From JBBIQH01 sp964475945 (lineage in GTDB: Archaea; Thermoproteota; Nitrososphaeria; Nitrososphaerales; Nitrosocaldaceae): 11,705 nt of DNA. The translations under genes were made by a program, and so were the position numbers. Of the stretch, positions 1 to 4,704 are shown piece after piece. The DNA lies in assembly GCA_964475945.1 (NCBI GenBank), contig CAYYYF010000023.1, positions 1 through 11,705 on the forward strand. The letters run 5' to 3'. Under the pieces are notes generated by a model that was given only the letters and a program-made list of their open reading frames with translations, made no database searches and had not been told where the DNA came from. Numbering within the stretch: position 1 is the stretch's first letter; each line of letters starts with the position of its first letter.

Positions 1-70
1 CTTCTAATGTAGACTCTAGTCTATTTATGTATAATTTATTAGGATATAGTCTATACTTATAGTTTAACAT
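1..70 (-). CDS. tnpB: TnpB, RNA-guided nuclease of IS200/IS605 family (partial, N-terminal 23 aa)
   Basis: Only the first 23 codons are present; the gene continues beyond position 1. Reading from ATG at 70, the peptide begins MLNYKYRLYPNK and continues to LESTLE. This matches the usual TnpB opening, a K-Y-R-L-Y-P strand followed by a helix ending in an E-x-x-L/C-type segment. It is clearly related to the right-edge copy (11427 onward) but not identical: positions 13-18 read LYINRL here versus SCLNML there. TnpB proteins are omega-RNA-guided DNA endonucleases that help their insertion sequence persist; whether this copy is intact cannot be seen. A TATA box at 99-92 suggests leaderless transcription from its own promoter. 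Confidence 0.8.
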   Translation of the reverse strand, partial: MLNYKYRLYPNKLYINRLESTLE

Positions 71-91
71 GAGGGTAATTATAAATTCATG

Positions 92-99
92 AATTTAAA
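92..99 (-). promoter_or_regulatory. TATA box of left tnpB
   Basis: On the minus strand this reads TTTAAATT. Its centre is about 25 bp upstream of the ATG at 70, the spacing expected for a leaderless archaeal transcript. The identical box occurs in the right copy at 11398-11405. Confidence 0.5.
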
Positions 100-196
100 G
101 TTTAGCAATACATCCCTGCCTTAAATAGCGAGGTTTTCTTGCTATATATTTATAAAAAGGATAGTGGGATTAACAAAATTAAATGGGAGAATCTAT

Positions 197-781
197 TTAG
201 TTTGCTATTGCTTTACTCTCTACCAACCTTACAATAGCCTCAGAGACGCTGCAGTTCATGCTCTCCTTAACCTTGAGTAACTTCTTGTATGCGTCTAGAG
301 TAATATACACTGGTATTGAACCCGTGCCCTCTAGCAGTGCTTTAACCTTGTATAGCCCATTCTCTATACCTCTCTCTGCCTCCTTCTCTATCTTTATCTT
401 ATCCATTATGCTACCTATGAAGCTCAATGGTAGATCATAGTCTACTATCATCCTAGTTCTTGTCTTACTCTCATCAAGAGGCTCAAACTCTACAGTTATA
501 TTCCACTTCTTGAATGGTCCATCGCTGACCTGTCTTGCTACTATCTTTCTCTCAGGTATATACTCTAGGGTCTCACAATCCCACTCTAGAACCTTGCCAC
601 CAAAGTTACCTATTACCCTAAATATTGTACCAACACCAAACCCTTCCTTAACCTCTATAGGGATAACACTTAAGCCTATCTCCTTTGGGAACTGCTCAGA
701 CATGTGCTCTGGTCTAGCAAAGTATGTGAAGACCTCTTTCACTGGTGCGTTTATTATAACCTCTTTGCTTATAGTAGCCAT
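197..781 (-). CDS. SRPBCC-fold protein with C-terminal ribbon-helix-helix-like tail
   Basis: The product is about 194 aa. The first ~150 residues resemble the SRPBCC/START-like superfamily of hydrophobic-ligand-binding folds: an opening strand (ATISKEVIINAPVKEVFTYF) followed by a P-E-H turn, a run of beta strands, and a long C-terminal helix. The last ~35 residues (IPVYITLDAYKKLLKVKESM then a CSVSEAIVRLVE helix) look like a ribbon-helix-helix DNA-binding unit of the VapB-antitoxin kind. The ligand is unknown. The next ATG upstream is at 787; I prefer 781 because the TATA box at 804-811 is centred about 27 bp from it. The gene sits alone on its strand between a tnpB left end and a TnpB remnant, and is divergent from the surface-protein gene. 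The SRPBCC call is from the residue pattern; the RHH call is less certain. Confidence 0.75.
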   Translation of the reverse strand: MATISKEVIINAPVKEVFTYFARPEHMSEQFPKEIGLSVIPIEVKEGFGVGTIFRVIGNFGGKVLEWDCETLEYIPERKIVARQVSDGPFKKWNITVEFEPLDESKTRTRMIVDYDLPLSFIGSIMDKIKIEKEAERGIENGLYKVKALLEGTGSIPVYITLDAYKKLLKVKESMNCSVSEAIVRLVESKAIAN

Positions 782-803
782 TAGCATTTCTATCTTAAAT
801 AGG

Positions 804-811
804 AATTTAAA
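804..811 (-). promoter_or_regulatory. TATA box of the SRPBCC gene
   Basis: On the minus strand this reads TTTAAATT, centred about 27 bp before the ATG at 781 and 21 bp before the one at 787. It therefore favours the inner start if the message is leaderless. Confidence 0.4.
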
Positions 812-860
812 GGTTACTGTAATTAAAACAGATATTACGTATTTATTAGAAGAAATAACA

Positions 861-959
861 ACAACAATATTACCTACCCTAGGGGCTAGGGGAAGTTACG
901 CTTGGGGAGACTCTAACAGGTCTATGAACCAAGAAGCCTCGCTATTTATGGCGGGGTAG
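861..959 (+). pseudogene. Remnant of a TnpB C-terminal tail
   Basis: This stretch is open in one frame and ends at TAG 957-959. Its translation contains TLGARGSYAWGDSN and SMNQEASLFMAG before the stop. A tail of the form (S/P)-M-x-Q-E-A-x-x-F-x-x-G at the extreme C-terminus, with a G-D-x preceding it, is a familiar ending of archaeal TnpB proteins; it arises because the end of tnpB overlaps the conserved right end of the element. Nothing resembling the RuvC-like catalytic core lies upstream, where the frame is only the antisense shadow of the SRPBCC gene. It is therefore a dead fragment as protein. The right-end hairpin at 937-956 supports the origin. The upstream limit of the fragment is uncertain (about 815-865). 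Confidence 0.65.
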
Positions 960-964
960 CTCAC
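880..964 (+). ncRNA. Possible omega-RNA 3' scaffold / right end of a decayed IS605-type element
   Basis: This segment overlaps the TnpB tail remnant and has the form of an IS200/IS605 right end. A CCTAGGGG-CTAGGGG G-rich stretch comes first, then a strong hairpin with stem 937-942 (CCTCGC) and 951-956 (GCGGGG), all paired with one T-G wobble, around an 8-nt loop. After it comes GTAGCTCAC, probably the element terminus at about 964. The hairpin is almost the same as the left-end hairpins at 114-133 and 11364-11383 (CCTCGCTATTTA shared exactly), as expected for two ends recognised by one transposase. In active elements this region is the 3' scaffold of the omega RNA, followed directly by the guide, here it would begin near AAAAATACGTTAGCC. 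Whether it is transcribed is unknown. Confidence 0.5.
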
Positions 965-966
965 AA

Positions 967-1001
967 AAATACGTTAGCCATAAATATAAATATTCGTATT
1001 T
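967..1001 (+). promoter_or_regulatory. Promoter of PEF-CTERM gene with flanking inverted repeat
   Basis: A TATA-like run (TAAATATAAATATT, 981-994) is centred about 28 bp upstream of ATG 1016, consistent with a leaderless start. It is bracketed by AAATACG (967-973) and CGTATTT (995-1001), perfect 7-bp inverted arms 21 bp apart. This could be a regulator site straddling the promoter; in AT-rich DNA it could also be chance. The left arm begins within three bases of the inferred right terminus of the TnpB remnant. Confidence 0.45.
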
Positions 1002-1015
1002 AGTAAGAGATATCG

Positions 1016-1552
1016 ATGAATATGAAAATAGTTTATCTTATATCATCATATCTGCTATTATTAAGCATCATATTACTACCATCTTCACATGTATATGCAC
1101 AAGAGCAGGAGGTTAAACCTATAATGTTATCAACCAAATCCCTTGATATAGAGGTATTATTGGACTCGATCCCTGAGCCTGAGAAGGAGGTTAAGATGCA
1201 GATAACCTTCCTTACAAAGGAAGGTAGTATACAGCAGCATGTAGATTATATAATTACTATAAAGGATGGTAATGGTAATATTATAGAGAGGATACCTCCA
1301 AATACACAGCCACTACTCCATACAGACCCTGGTAAGATAACTGTGCCTTATGTATTTAAATCAGAGGGTAACTATACAGTAAATATAGATGTTGTTGGTA
1401 TACTATTCATACCCATACCTACTGAGAGTGCGGAGTTTAATATAACAGTGGTTCCAGAGTTCCCCTCAATAGCACTTGCTATACTTGCTTCCATGATAGC
1501 AGTATATATAATACTAGTAAAGGTTAAAGGTTATGGTATATTCCCTAAATAA
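1016..1552 (+). CDS. Secreted surface protein with PEF-type C-terminal sorting/anchor segment
   Basis: The 178-aa product has an N-terminal signal peptide (about residues 1-28, hydrophobic LLLLSIILL core, likely cut after VYA before QEQ). An extracellular beta-rich domain follows (about 35-145) with features of an Ig-like or transport-accessory fold (alternating strands, KDGNGNII turn, SEGNYTVNIDVVG). The end is VPEFPSIALAILASMIAVYI and a short basic tail. The V-P-E-F motif, hydrophobic helix and basic end are the architecture of PEF/PEFG-CTERM proteins, exported archaeal proteins thought to be processed by an archaeosortase. The tail after the helix (KVKGYGIFPK) is longer than the usual few residues, so plain membrane anchoring is also possible. 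The function of the outer domain is not recognised. It converges with the next gene with only 4 bp between stops. A second ATG lies at 1022. Confidence 0.8.
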   Translation: MNMKIVYLISSYLLLLSIILLPSSHVYAQEQEVKPIMLSTKSLDIEVLLDSIPEPEKEVKMQITFLTKEGSIQQHVDYIITIKDGNGNIIERIPPNTQPLLHTDPGKITVPYVFKSEGNYTVNIDVVGILFIPIPTESAEFNITVVPEFPSIALAILASMIAVYIILVKVKGYGIFPK

Positions 1553-1556
1553 AATA

Positions 1557-2225
1557 CTAAAGCCTTCTACTCTTAACTATTGCACCTACTCCAACCGCTA
1601 CACCTGCAATCCCTATACTTAGCCCCATGAGACCAAAGTTGTATGCATTCTCTGCATCTTTGTTTAATCTATCCATGCTGCTCTTAACCTCCTCCACAGC
1701 CCTCTTTGAATCCTCTGCGCTAGCAAGTGCCCTATCAGCCTTGTTCTGTAACTGGATAAGAGATGACTGCAATGTAGGAATCATCCTCTGGATATCTGTA
1801 GTATCGCTTGTATCAGGAAATGCTACCCTTGCCTTATCCCCAACATCCTCTATAGGTATTTCAGCATTAACAGCATTACCAGCTATGCTACCCTTAAGGA
1901 TAACAACATAACTGCCAGTGCGTGTAGGGATTATAGGAGATGCATATACACCATTCTCCATAGGCTCAATTTCAACGCTCTTGCTAACGCCACCATACTT
2001 TATGCTAACGCTCAACTCCTGAGGCTCTATTATGAATGGCTTCGAGTCCTTCTTGAACTCTAATACTACTGAATTTAACTCACCTACCAATGGGGGCTCA
2101 TTGAGCCATCCTGCACTTACCTCTATACCATTAACTGTAATACCAGTATGTGCATACACATTACTAATGTTAGCAATGGCTATACTCAGCATTAGTAGAA
2201 TGATATAAGTTGCATACCTATGCAT
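1557..2225 (-). CDS. Exported, C-terminally membrane-anchored coiled-coil protein
   Basis: The 222-aa product has a signal peptide (about 1-25, cleavage expected after NVYA), an extracellular beta-rich domain (about 26-138; GWLNEPPLVGELNSVVLEF, then IKYGGVSKSVEIEP and IPTRTGSYVVIL), a coiled coil (about 148-190, rich in Ala/Lys/Glu/Asp) and one transmembrane helix (about 196-216) with a KSRRL basic end inside. The G-W-x-x-E-P-P and Y-G-G-x-x-K-x-x-x-x-x-P pattern is, as I recall it, typical of a conserved but uncharacterised thaumarchaeal surface family. If cleaved as predicted, the mature protein starts with His, recalling copper proteins such as CopC, but this is only a hint. The frame is open to an ATG at 2297. 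I prefer ATG 2225 because the signal peptide starts there and a TATA box lies 25 bp upstream. Confidence 0.75.
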   Translation of the reverse strand: MHRYATYIILLMLSIAIANISNVYAHTGITVNGIEVSAGWLNEPPLVGELNSVVLEFKKDSKPFIIEPQELSVSIKYGGVSKSVEIEPMENGVYASPIIPTRTGSYVVILKGSIAGNAVNAEIPIEDVGDKARVAFPDTSDTTDIQRMIPTLQSSLIQLQNKADRALASAEDSKRAVEEVKSSMDRLNKDAENAYNFGLMGLSIGIAGVAVGVGAIVKSRRL

Positions 2226-2246
2226 AGGAATAATACCTAAAGAATG

Positions 2247-2254
2247 TATTAATA
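2247..2254 (-). promoter_or_regulatory. TATA box supporting the inner start at 2225
   Basis: This reads TATTAATA on either strand orientation (near-palindromic), centred about 25 bp before ATG 2225. It lies inside the longer open frame that starts at 2297, which argues that the 24 upstream codons are not translated. Confidence 0.45.
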
Positions 2255-2285
2255 GGTTATGGTACAGCATTCTAATAAGGAATAA

Positions 2286-2293
2286 TTTAAATA
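2286..2293 (+). promoter_or_regulatory. TATA box of mrp
   Basis: TTTAAATA is centred about 26 bp upstream of ATG 2315, so the mrp transcript is probably leaderless. With the minus-strand box at 2247-2254 it forms an 89-bp divergent promoter region. Confidence 0.5.
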
Positions 2294-2314
2294 GCATAAA
2301 AGTATAAAAGGCTT

Positions 2315-3403
2315 ATGCTTAGCATAGAGAAGGTTATGGATGTGTTAAGGAGTATAAAGGATCCAGAGCTTAACAAGGATATAGTATCTATGGGGATGAT
2401 AAAGGATCTAAACATAGATAATGGCAAGGTATCATTTACATTAGAGCTTACAACTCCAGCATGCCCATACAACAGCGAGATAGAGCAGGAGGTTAGGGAG
2501 AAGGTTAAGGCGATAGACGGTGTTAAGGAACTCAACATAAGGGTTACTGCTAGGGTAATGGAGGGTAGGGCAGTTAATGCAAGTGATATACTTGTTAATG
2601 TTAAGAACGTTATAGCGGTAGCAAGTGGTAAAGGTGGTGTAGGGAAGAGCACTGTAGCAGTTAACCTTGCTTATGCTCTAGCAAGGAGTGATGCAAAGGT
2701 AGGGTTGCTTGATGCAGATATATACGGGCCTAGTGTACCGCTCATGCTAGGTCTAAAGCCTGGGCTTACAGTTAATGAGAGTAACAAGATAGTGCCTCAG
2801 GAGGTTTATGGTATAAAGGTTATCTCTATGGGGTTAGTGCATAGCAAGGGTGAGGAGAATGTTGGTATATGGCGTGGCCCAATAATATCTGGGATAATAA
2901 AGCAGTTCCTTACCGATGTTGACTGGGGAGAGTTAGATTACCTTATAGTAGATCTTCCTCCAGGTACTGGTGATGCCCCATTAACCCTAGCACAGACCAT
3001 ACCCATAACAGGGGTTGTTATAGTAACTACACCTCAAGATGTTGCCATGAATATAGCAAGGAAGTCTGCATTGATGTTCAAGAAGCTTGGTATACCAATA
3101 ATAGGTGTTGTGCAGAATATGAGTTACTTCGTATGCCCTCACTGTAATAAGGAGAGCAAGGTATTCGGTTATGCAGATGAGGCTAAGATACTGGAGAGGT
3201 TTGATGCCCCACTACTTGGAGAGATACCATTACATACATCTATAATGTATGGTAGCGAGCAGGGTAAGCCTATAATGCTCTTAGAGCCTGATTCACCTTA
3301 TGCTAGAGCAGTTGAGAGGATAGCAAGGAAGACAGCCGGTAGGGTTAGTGTTATAGCAGCAGAGATGTTAAGTTTAGAACAGGGTGCGGATGCGGTTCAG
3401 TAG
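2315..3403 (+). CDS. mrp: Mrp/ApbC/NBP35-family Fe-S cluster carrier ATPase with N-terminal MIP18 (DUF59) domain
   Basis: This 362-aa cytosolic P-loop NTPase binds and transfers iron-sulfur clusters to target apoproteins. Residues 1-84 are a MIP18/DUF59 domain (opening IEKVMDVLRSIKDPELNKDI, with TTPACPYN at 46-53 giving the conserved Cys). The ATPase domain starts near 98: deviant Walker A GKGGVGKST at 105-113, DADIYGPS at 133-140, and the DLPPGTGD switch at 213-220. The CPHC pair at 274-277 is the CxxC that carries the bridging cluster in Mrp dimers. All key residues are present and the length is normal for the two-domain form. The start fits a TATA box 26 bp upstream. The 3' end overlaps the dephospho-CoA kinase gene, suggesting one transcript and coupled translation. 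Confidence 0.95.
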   Translation: MLSIEKVMDVLRSIKDPELNKDIVSMGMIKDLNIDNGKVSFTLELTTPACPYNSEIEQEVREKVKAIDGVKELNIRVTARVMEGRAVNASDILVNVKNVIAVASGKGGVGKSTVAVNLAYALARSDAKVGLLDADIYGPSVPLMLGLKPGLTVNESNKIVPQEVYGIKVISMGLVHSKGEENVGIWRGPIISGIIKQFLTDVDWGELDYLIVDLPPGTGDAPLTLAQTIPITGVVIVTTPQDVAMNIARKSALMFKKLGIPIIGVVQNMSYFVCPHCNKESKVFGYADEAKILERFDAPLLGEIPLHTSIMYGSEQGKPIMLLEPDSPYARAVERIARKTAGRVSVIAAEMLSLEQGADAVQ

Positions 3404-3890
3404 TGAGGAGTTAAGCATACTTAAGAAGCCTATGGGTGTACTGGTAAGTAATGATAACATAAATACTGATACATTACAGCATCATATTAGCAATGCACAT
3501 ATGATAGTTAGTGTAGGGGATGCAAGCACAGATAGGCTTCTAGCATTGGGTATAGTACCCCATATACAGGTAGTTGATGGTAAAGAGAGGAGGATGCATA
3601 GAACATATGCTGGAGATAGGTATGTTAGTGAGTTAAAGTGCACAAATCCAGCAGGTAATTTAACCGATGAGGCTATCCATGCATTCAAGGATGCATTACA
3701 TGCTAAGAAGCCTGTAAGGATAGTTATTGATGGAGAGGAGGATCTTATGGCATTGGTAGCATTAGCATATGCACCAGATGATACAGTGATAGCATATGGA
3801 CAGCCATTGGAGGGTATGGTATTGGTAAGGGTTAATAGAGAGACAAGGGATAAGTATAGGGACCTTATATTAAAGATCTTGAGGGGATGA
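3390..3890 (+). CDS. GTP-dependent dephospho-CoA kinase (DUF359 family)
   Basis: This is the archaeal enzyme that phosphorylates dephospho-CoA at the 3'-OH using GTP, the last step of coenzyme A synthesis, unrelated to bacterial CoaE. Numbering from the upstream GTG (3384; 168 aa), the family blocks are present in order: KKPMGVLV (14-21), VGDAST (44-49, usually VGDVTT-like), GIVPHIQVVDGKERR (56-70), CTNPAGNLTDEA (86-97), IDGEEDL (115-121) and YGQPLEGMVLV (138-148). The acidic VGD, VDGK and DGEED motifs provide the catalytic and metal- or GTP-binding residues in this family. The start could be GTG 3384 or ATG 3390; either lies inside the end of mrp, giving a 14-20 nt overlap that suggests translational coupling. 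Length is normal for the family. CoA supply is needed for the autotrophic 3-hydroxypropionate/4-hydroxybutyrate cycle expected in thaumarchaea (established for the group, not shown here). Confidence 0.92.
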   Translation: MRFSSEELSILKKPMGVLVSNDNINTDTLQHHISNAHMIVSVGDASTDRLLALGIVPHIQVVDGKERRMHRTYAGDRYVSELKCTNPAGNLTDEAIHAFKDALHAKKPVRIVIDGEEDLMALVALAYAPDDTVIAYGQPLEGMVLVRVNRETRDKYRDLILKILRG

Positions 3891-3945
3891 TGATGCGGTG
3901 GCTTTATGATCAGTGATTAGAATATTATTATCTGAGCCCTCAACT

Positions 3946-4269
3946 CTACATTACCTTACTACCTGCAGGAGCATCACCATCCACAGTTAGCCAGTAAGGC
4001 TTCCCATTAACATCTGCAGCAAGTAGCATACCATATGAGGTTATACCTGCTATCCTCTTTGGTTCTAGATTTGCAAGTACTATAACCCTTCTTCCTATCA
4101 TATCCTCAGGCTTGTAATACTCTGCACCCCCTACTATCAACTCCCTCTTCTCACCCCCTATATCCACCAAAGCCTTCATTACCTTGTTCTTCCCTTTTAT
4201 GCTCTCAGCACTCACCACTACACCAACCCTAATATCTAGCCTCTTGAACTCATCGTATGTTATACTCAT
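3946..4269 (-). CDS. Stand-alone tRNA-binding OB-fold protein, MetRS beta-subunit-like
   Basis: The 107-aa protein is a single EMAP-II/Trbp111-type tRNA-binding domain. It starts ITYDEFKRLDIRVGVVVSAE, which is the classical first strand of the C-terminal domain of methionyl-tRNA synthetase, and contains the signature NLEPKRIAGITSYGMLLAA (67-85). In many archaea this domain is a separate gene whose product dimerises and assists MetRS or binds structured tRNA generally. No catalytic domain is attached here and metG itself is not in the window. A TATA box at 4290-4298 is about 25 bp before the ATG, so the message is probably leaderless. It converges with the mrp-kinase operon, with 55 bp between stops. 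Confidence 0.9.
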   Translation of the reverse strand: MSITYDEFKRLDIRVGVVVSAESIKGKNKVMKALVDIGGEKRELIVGGAEYYKPEDMIGRRVIVLANLEPKRIAGITSYGMLLAADVNGKPYWLTVDGDAPAGSKVM

Positions 4270-4289
4270 ACTTAGGCTTTATGCAATGG

Positions 4290-4298
4290 TATTAAAAA
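4290..4298 (-). promoter_or_regulatory. TATA box of the MetRS-beta-like gene
   Basis: On the minus strand this reads TTTTTAATA, centred about 25 bp before ATG 4269, the usual leaderless distance. Confidence 0.45.
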
Positions 4299-4344
4299 TG
4301 TTTGTGCTAAACCAAGATAATTTTCATACATAAAGTTTATAATC

Positions 4345-4389
4345 TGCTATACAGATCAGTATAGCTCAGCTATACAAGAATGTATAGCT
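4345..4389. promoter_or_regulatory. Tandem pair of 22-bp palindromes (candidate operator)
   Basis: Two units of the form (A/T)GCTATAC-N6-GTATAGCT lie at 4345-4366 and 4368-4389, one base apart (23-bp period, roughly two helical turns). The second unit has perfect 8-bp arms; the first has 7 perfect pairs with an end T-T mismatch. The N6 spacers differ (AGATCA, AAGAAT) while the arms are conserved, the pattern expected of a dimeric regulator binding twice. The inner half-sites also form a 17-bp palindrome at 4359-4375. It sits between the divergent promoters of the MetRS-beta-like and CxxC genes; which one it controls cannot be told. Confidence 0.5.
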
Positions 4390-4406
4390 GCTTGTTACTA
4401 TAAAGT

Positions 4407-4443
4407 GTATGTATTAAAACTTACATACTCATGCTAATAGCAT
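4407..4443 (+). promoter_or_regulatory. Promoter region of the CxxC gene with two further palindromes
   Basis: GTATGTA (4407-4413) and TACATAC (4422-4428) are perfect 7-bp inverted arms enclosing the TATA-like TATTAAAAC (4412-4420). ATGCTA-A-TAGCAT (4431-4443) is a perfect 13-bp palindrome whose CTAATAG core is about 27 bp from ATG 4464. If the first box is used the leader is about 22 nt; if the second, the message is leaderless. A protein bound to either palindrome would block the promoter. Confidence 0.4.
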
Positions 4444-4463
4444 AACCTTCCTTACTTGTATTC

Positions 4464-4682
4464 ATGGTATATAAGAGGATAGGGTTCAAGTATAGCAAGT
4501 TAAGGTGTATAGACTGTGAGGATGATGGTAAGGTTATAAGTTTTTATGCAGTATACTGGAAGAATATGATCATAAGGGAACCTATCCCATTATGCATAAA
4601 GTGTGCCAAGGAGTTCAGTATGTATGTTAGTAAGAACAGTGAGGGGAAATATAGGGTAATAGATGTAGGGATGATTAATTAA
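4464..4682 (+). CDS. Small CxxC/CxxC (zinc-ribbon-like) protein, function unknown
   Basis: The 72-aa product has two Cys pairs, C15-I-D-C18 and C44-I-K-C47, separated by a strand-rich middle (VISFYAVYWKN) and followed by a basic C-terminal strand. Four cysteines in two knuckles suggest one bound zinc, as in small zinc ribbons that bind nucleic acid or protein. I do not recognise a named family. The composition and codon use match its neighbours, so it looks native. Its upstream region is the most palindrome-rich of the window, so it may be tightly regulated or autoregulated; that is inference. It converges with the MqnD-like gene, with a 22-bp AT-rich gap. Confidence 0.7.
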   Translation: MVYKRIGFKYSKLRCIDCEDDGKVISFYAVYWKNMIIREPIPLCIKCAKEFSMYVSKNSEGKYRVIDVGMIN

Positions 4683-4704
4683 TTTATTTATATTATTTAG
4701 TAAT
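4683..4704. terminator. AT-rich convergent gap, possible bidirectional terminator
   Basis: Between the two stop codons the sequence is almost pure A/T with short T-runs on both strands, which fits T-tract termination in archaea. No clear stem-loop is seen. The assignment rests on composition and position only. Confidence 0.25.

Larger units (their letters stand above)
1..156 (-). mobile_element. Left-edge IS200/IS605-type element: left end plus start of tnpB
   Basis: This is the left end (LE) of a TnpB-type insertion sequence running off the window to the left. Read on the minus strand, it starts at about 156 with TTTATAAATATATAGCAAG, contains an imperfect hairpin at 133-114 (CCTCGC / GCAGGG around an 8-nt loop), a TATA box, and then the tnpB start at 70. 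The same sequence is found in the opposite orientation at 11341-11496, which defines the boundary. No tnpA (Y1 transposase) is visible, so the element could be a tnpB-only (IS1341-like) type or simply truncated by the window. Confidence 0.8.
1..156. repeat. Inverted repeat arm A (pairs with 11341-11496)
   Basis: The reverse complement of this arm matches 11341-11496. In the 86-nt non-coding part I count one mismatch (an A/T change about 16 nt before the start codon). In the adjoining first 70 nt of tnpB I count 12 mismatches. The two arms face each other across about 11.2 kb of core genes, so homologous recombination between them would invert the whole interval. Confidence 0.9.

Noticed and set aside
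510..860. Upstream part of the plus-strand open frame that ends at 959, as a real protein
   Set aside because: It is the antisense shadow of the SRPBCC gene; only the last ~33 codons look like a TnpB tail, so only those are reported.
1..964. An insertion element carrying the SRPBCC gene as cargo between the left end at 156 and the right end at 964
   Set aside because: The left end belongs to a minus-strand element and the right end to a plus-strand element, so they cannot be the two ends of one IS605-type unit.
4270..4463. tRNA, CRISPR array or riboswitch in the palindrome-rich gap
   Set aside because: No tRNA arms or T-loop consensus, no regular spacer lengths, and the repeats are 22 bp dyads in only two copies; operators fit better.
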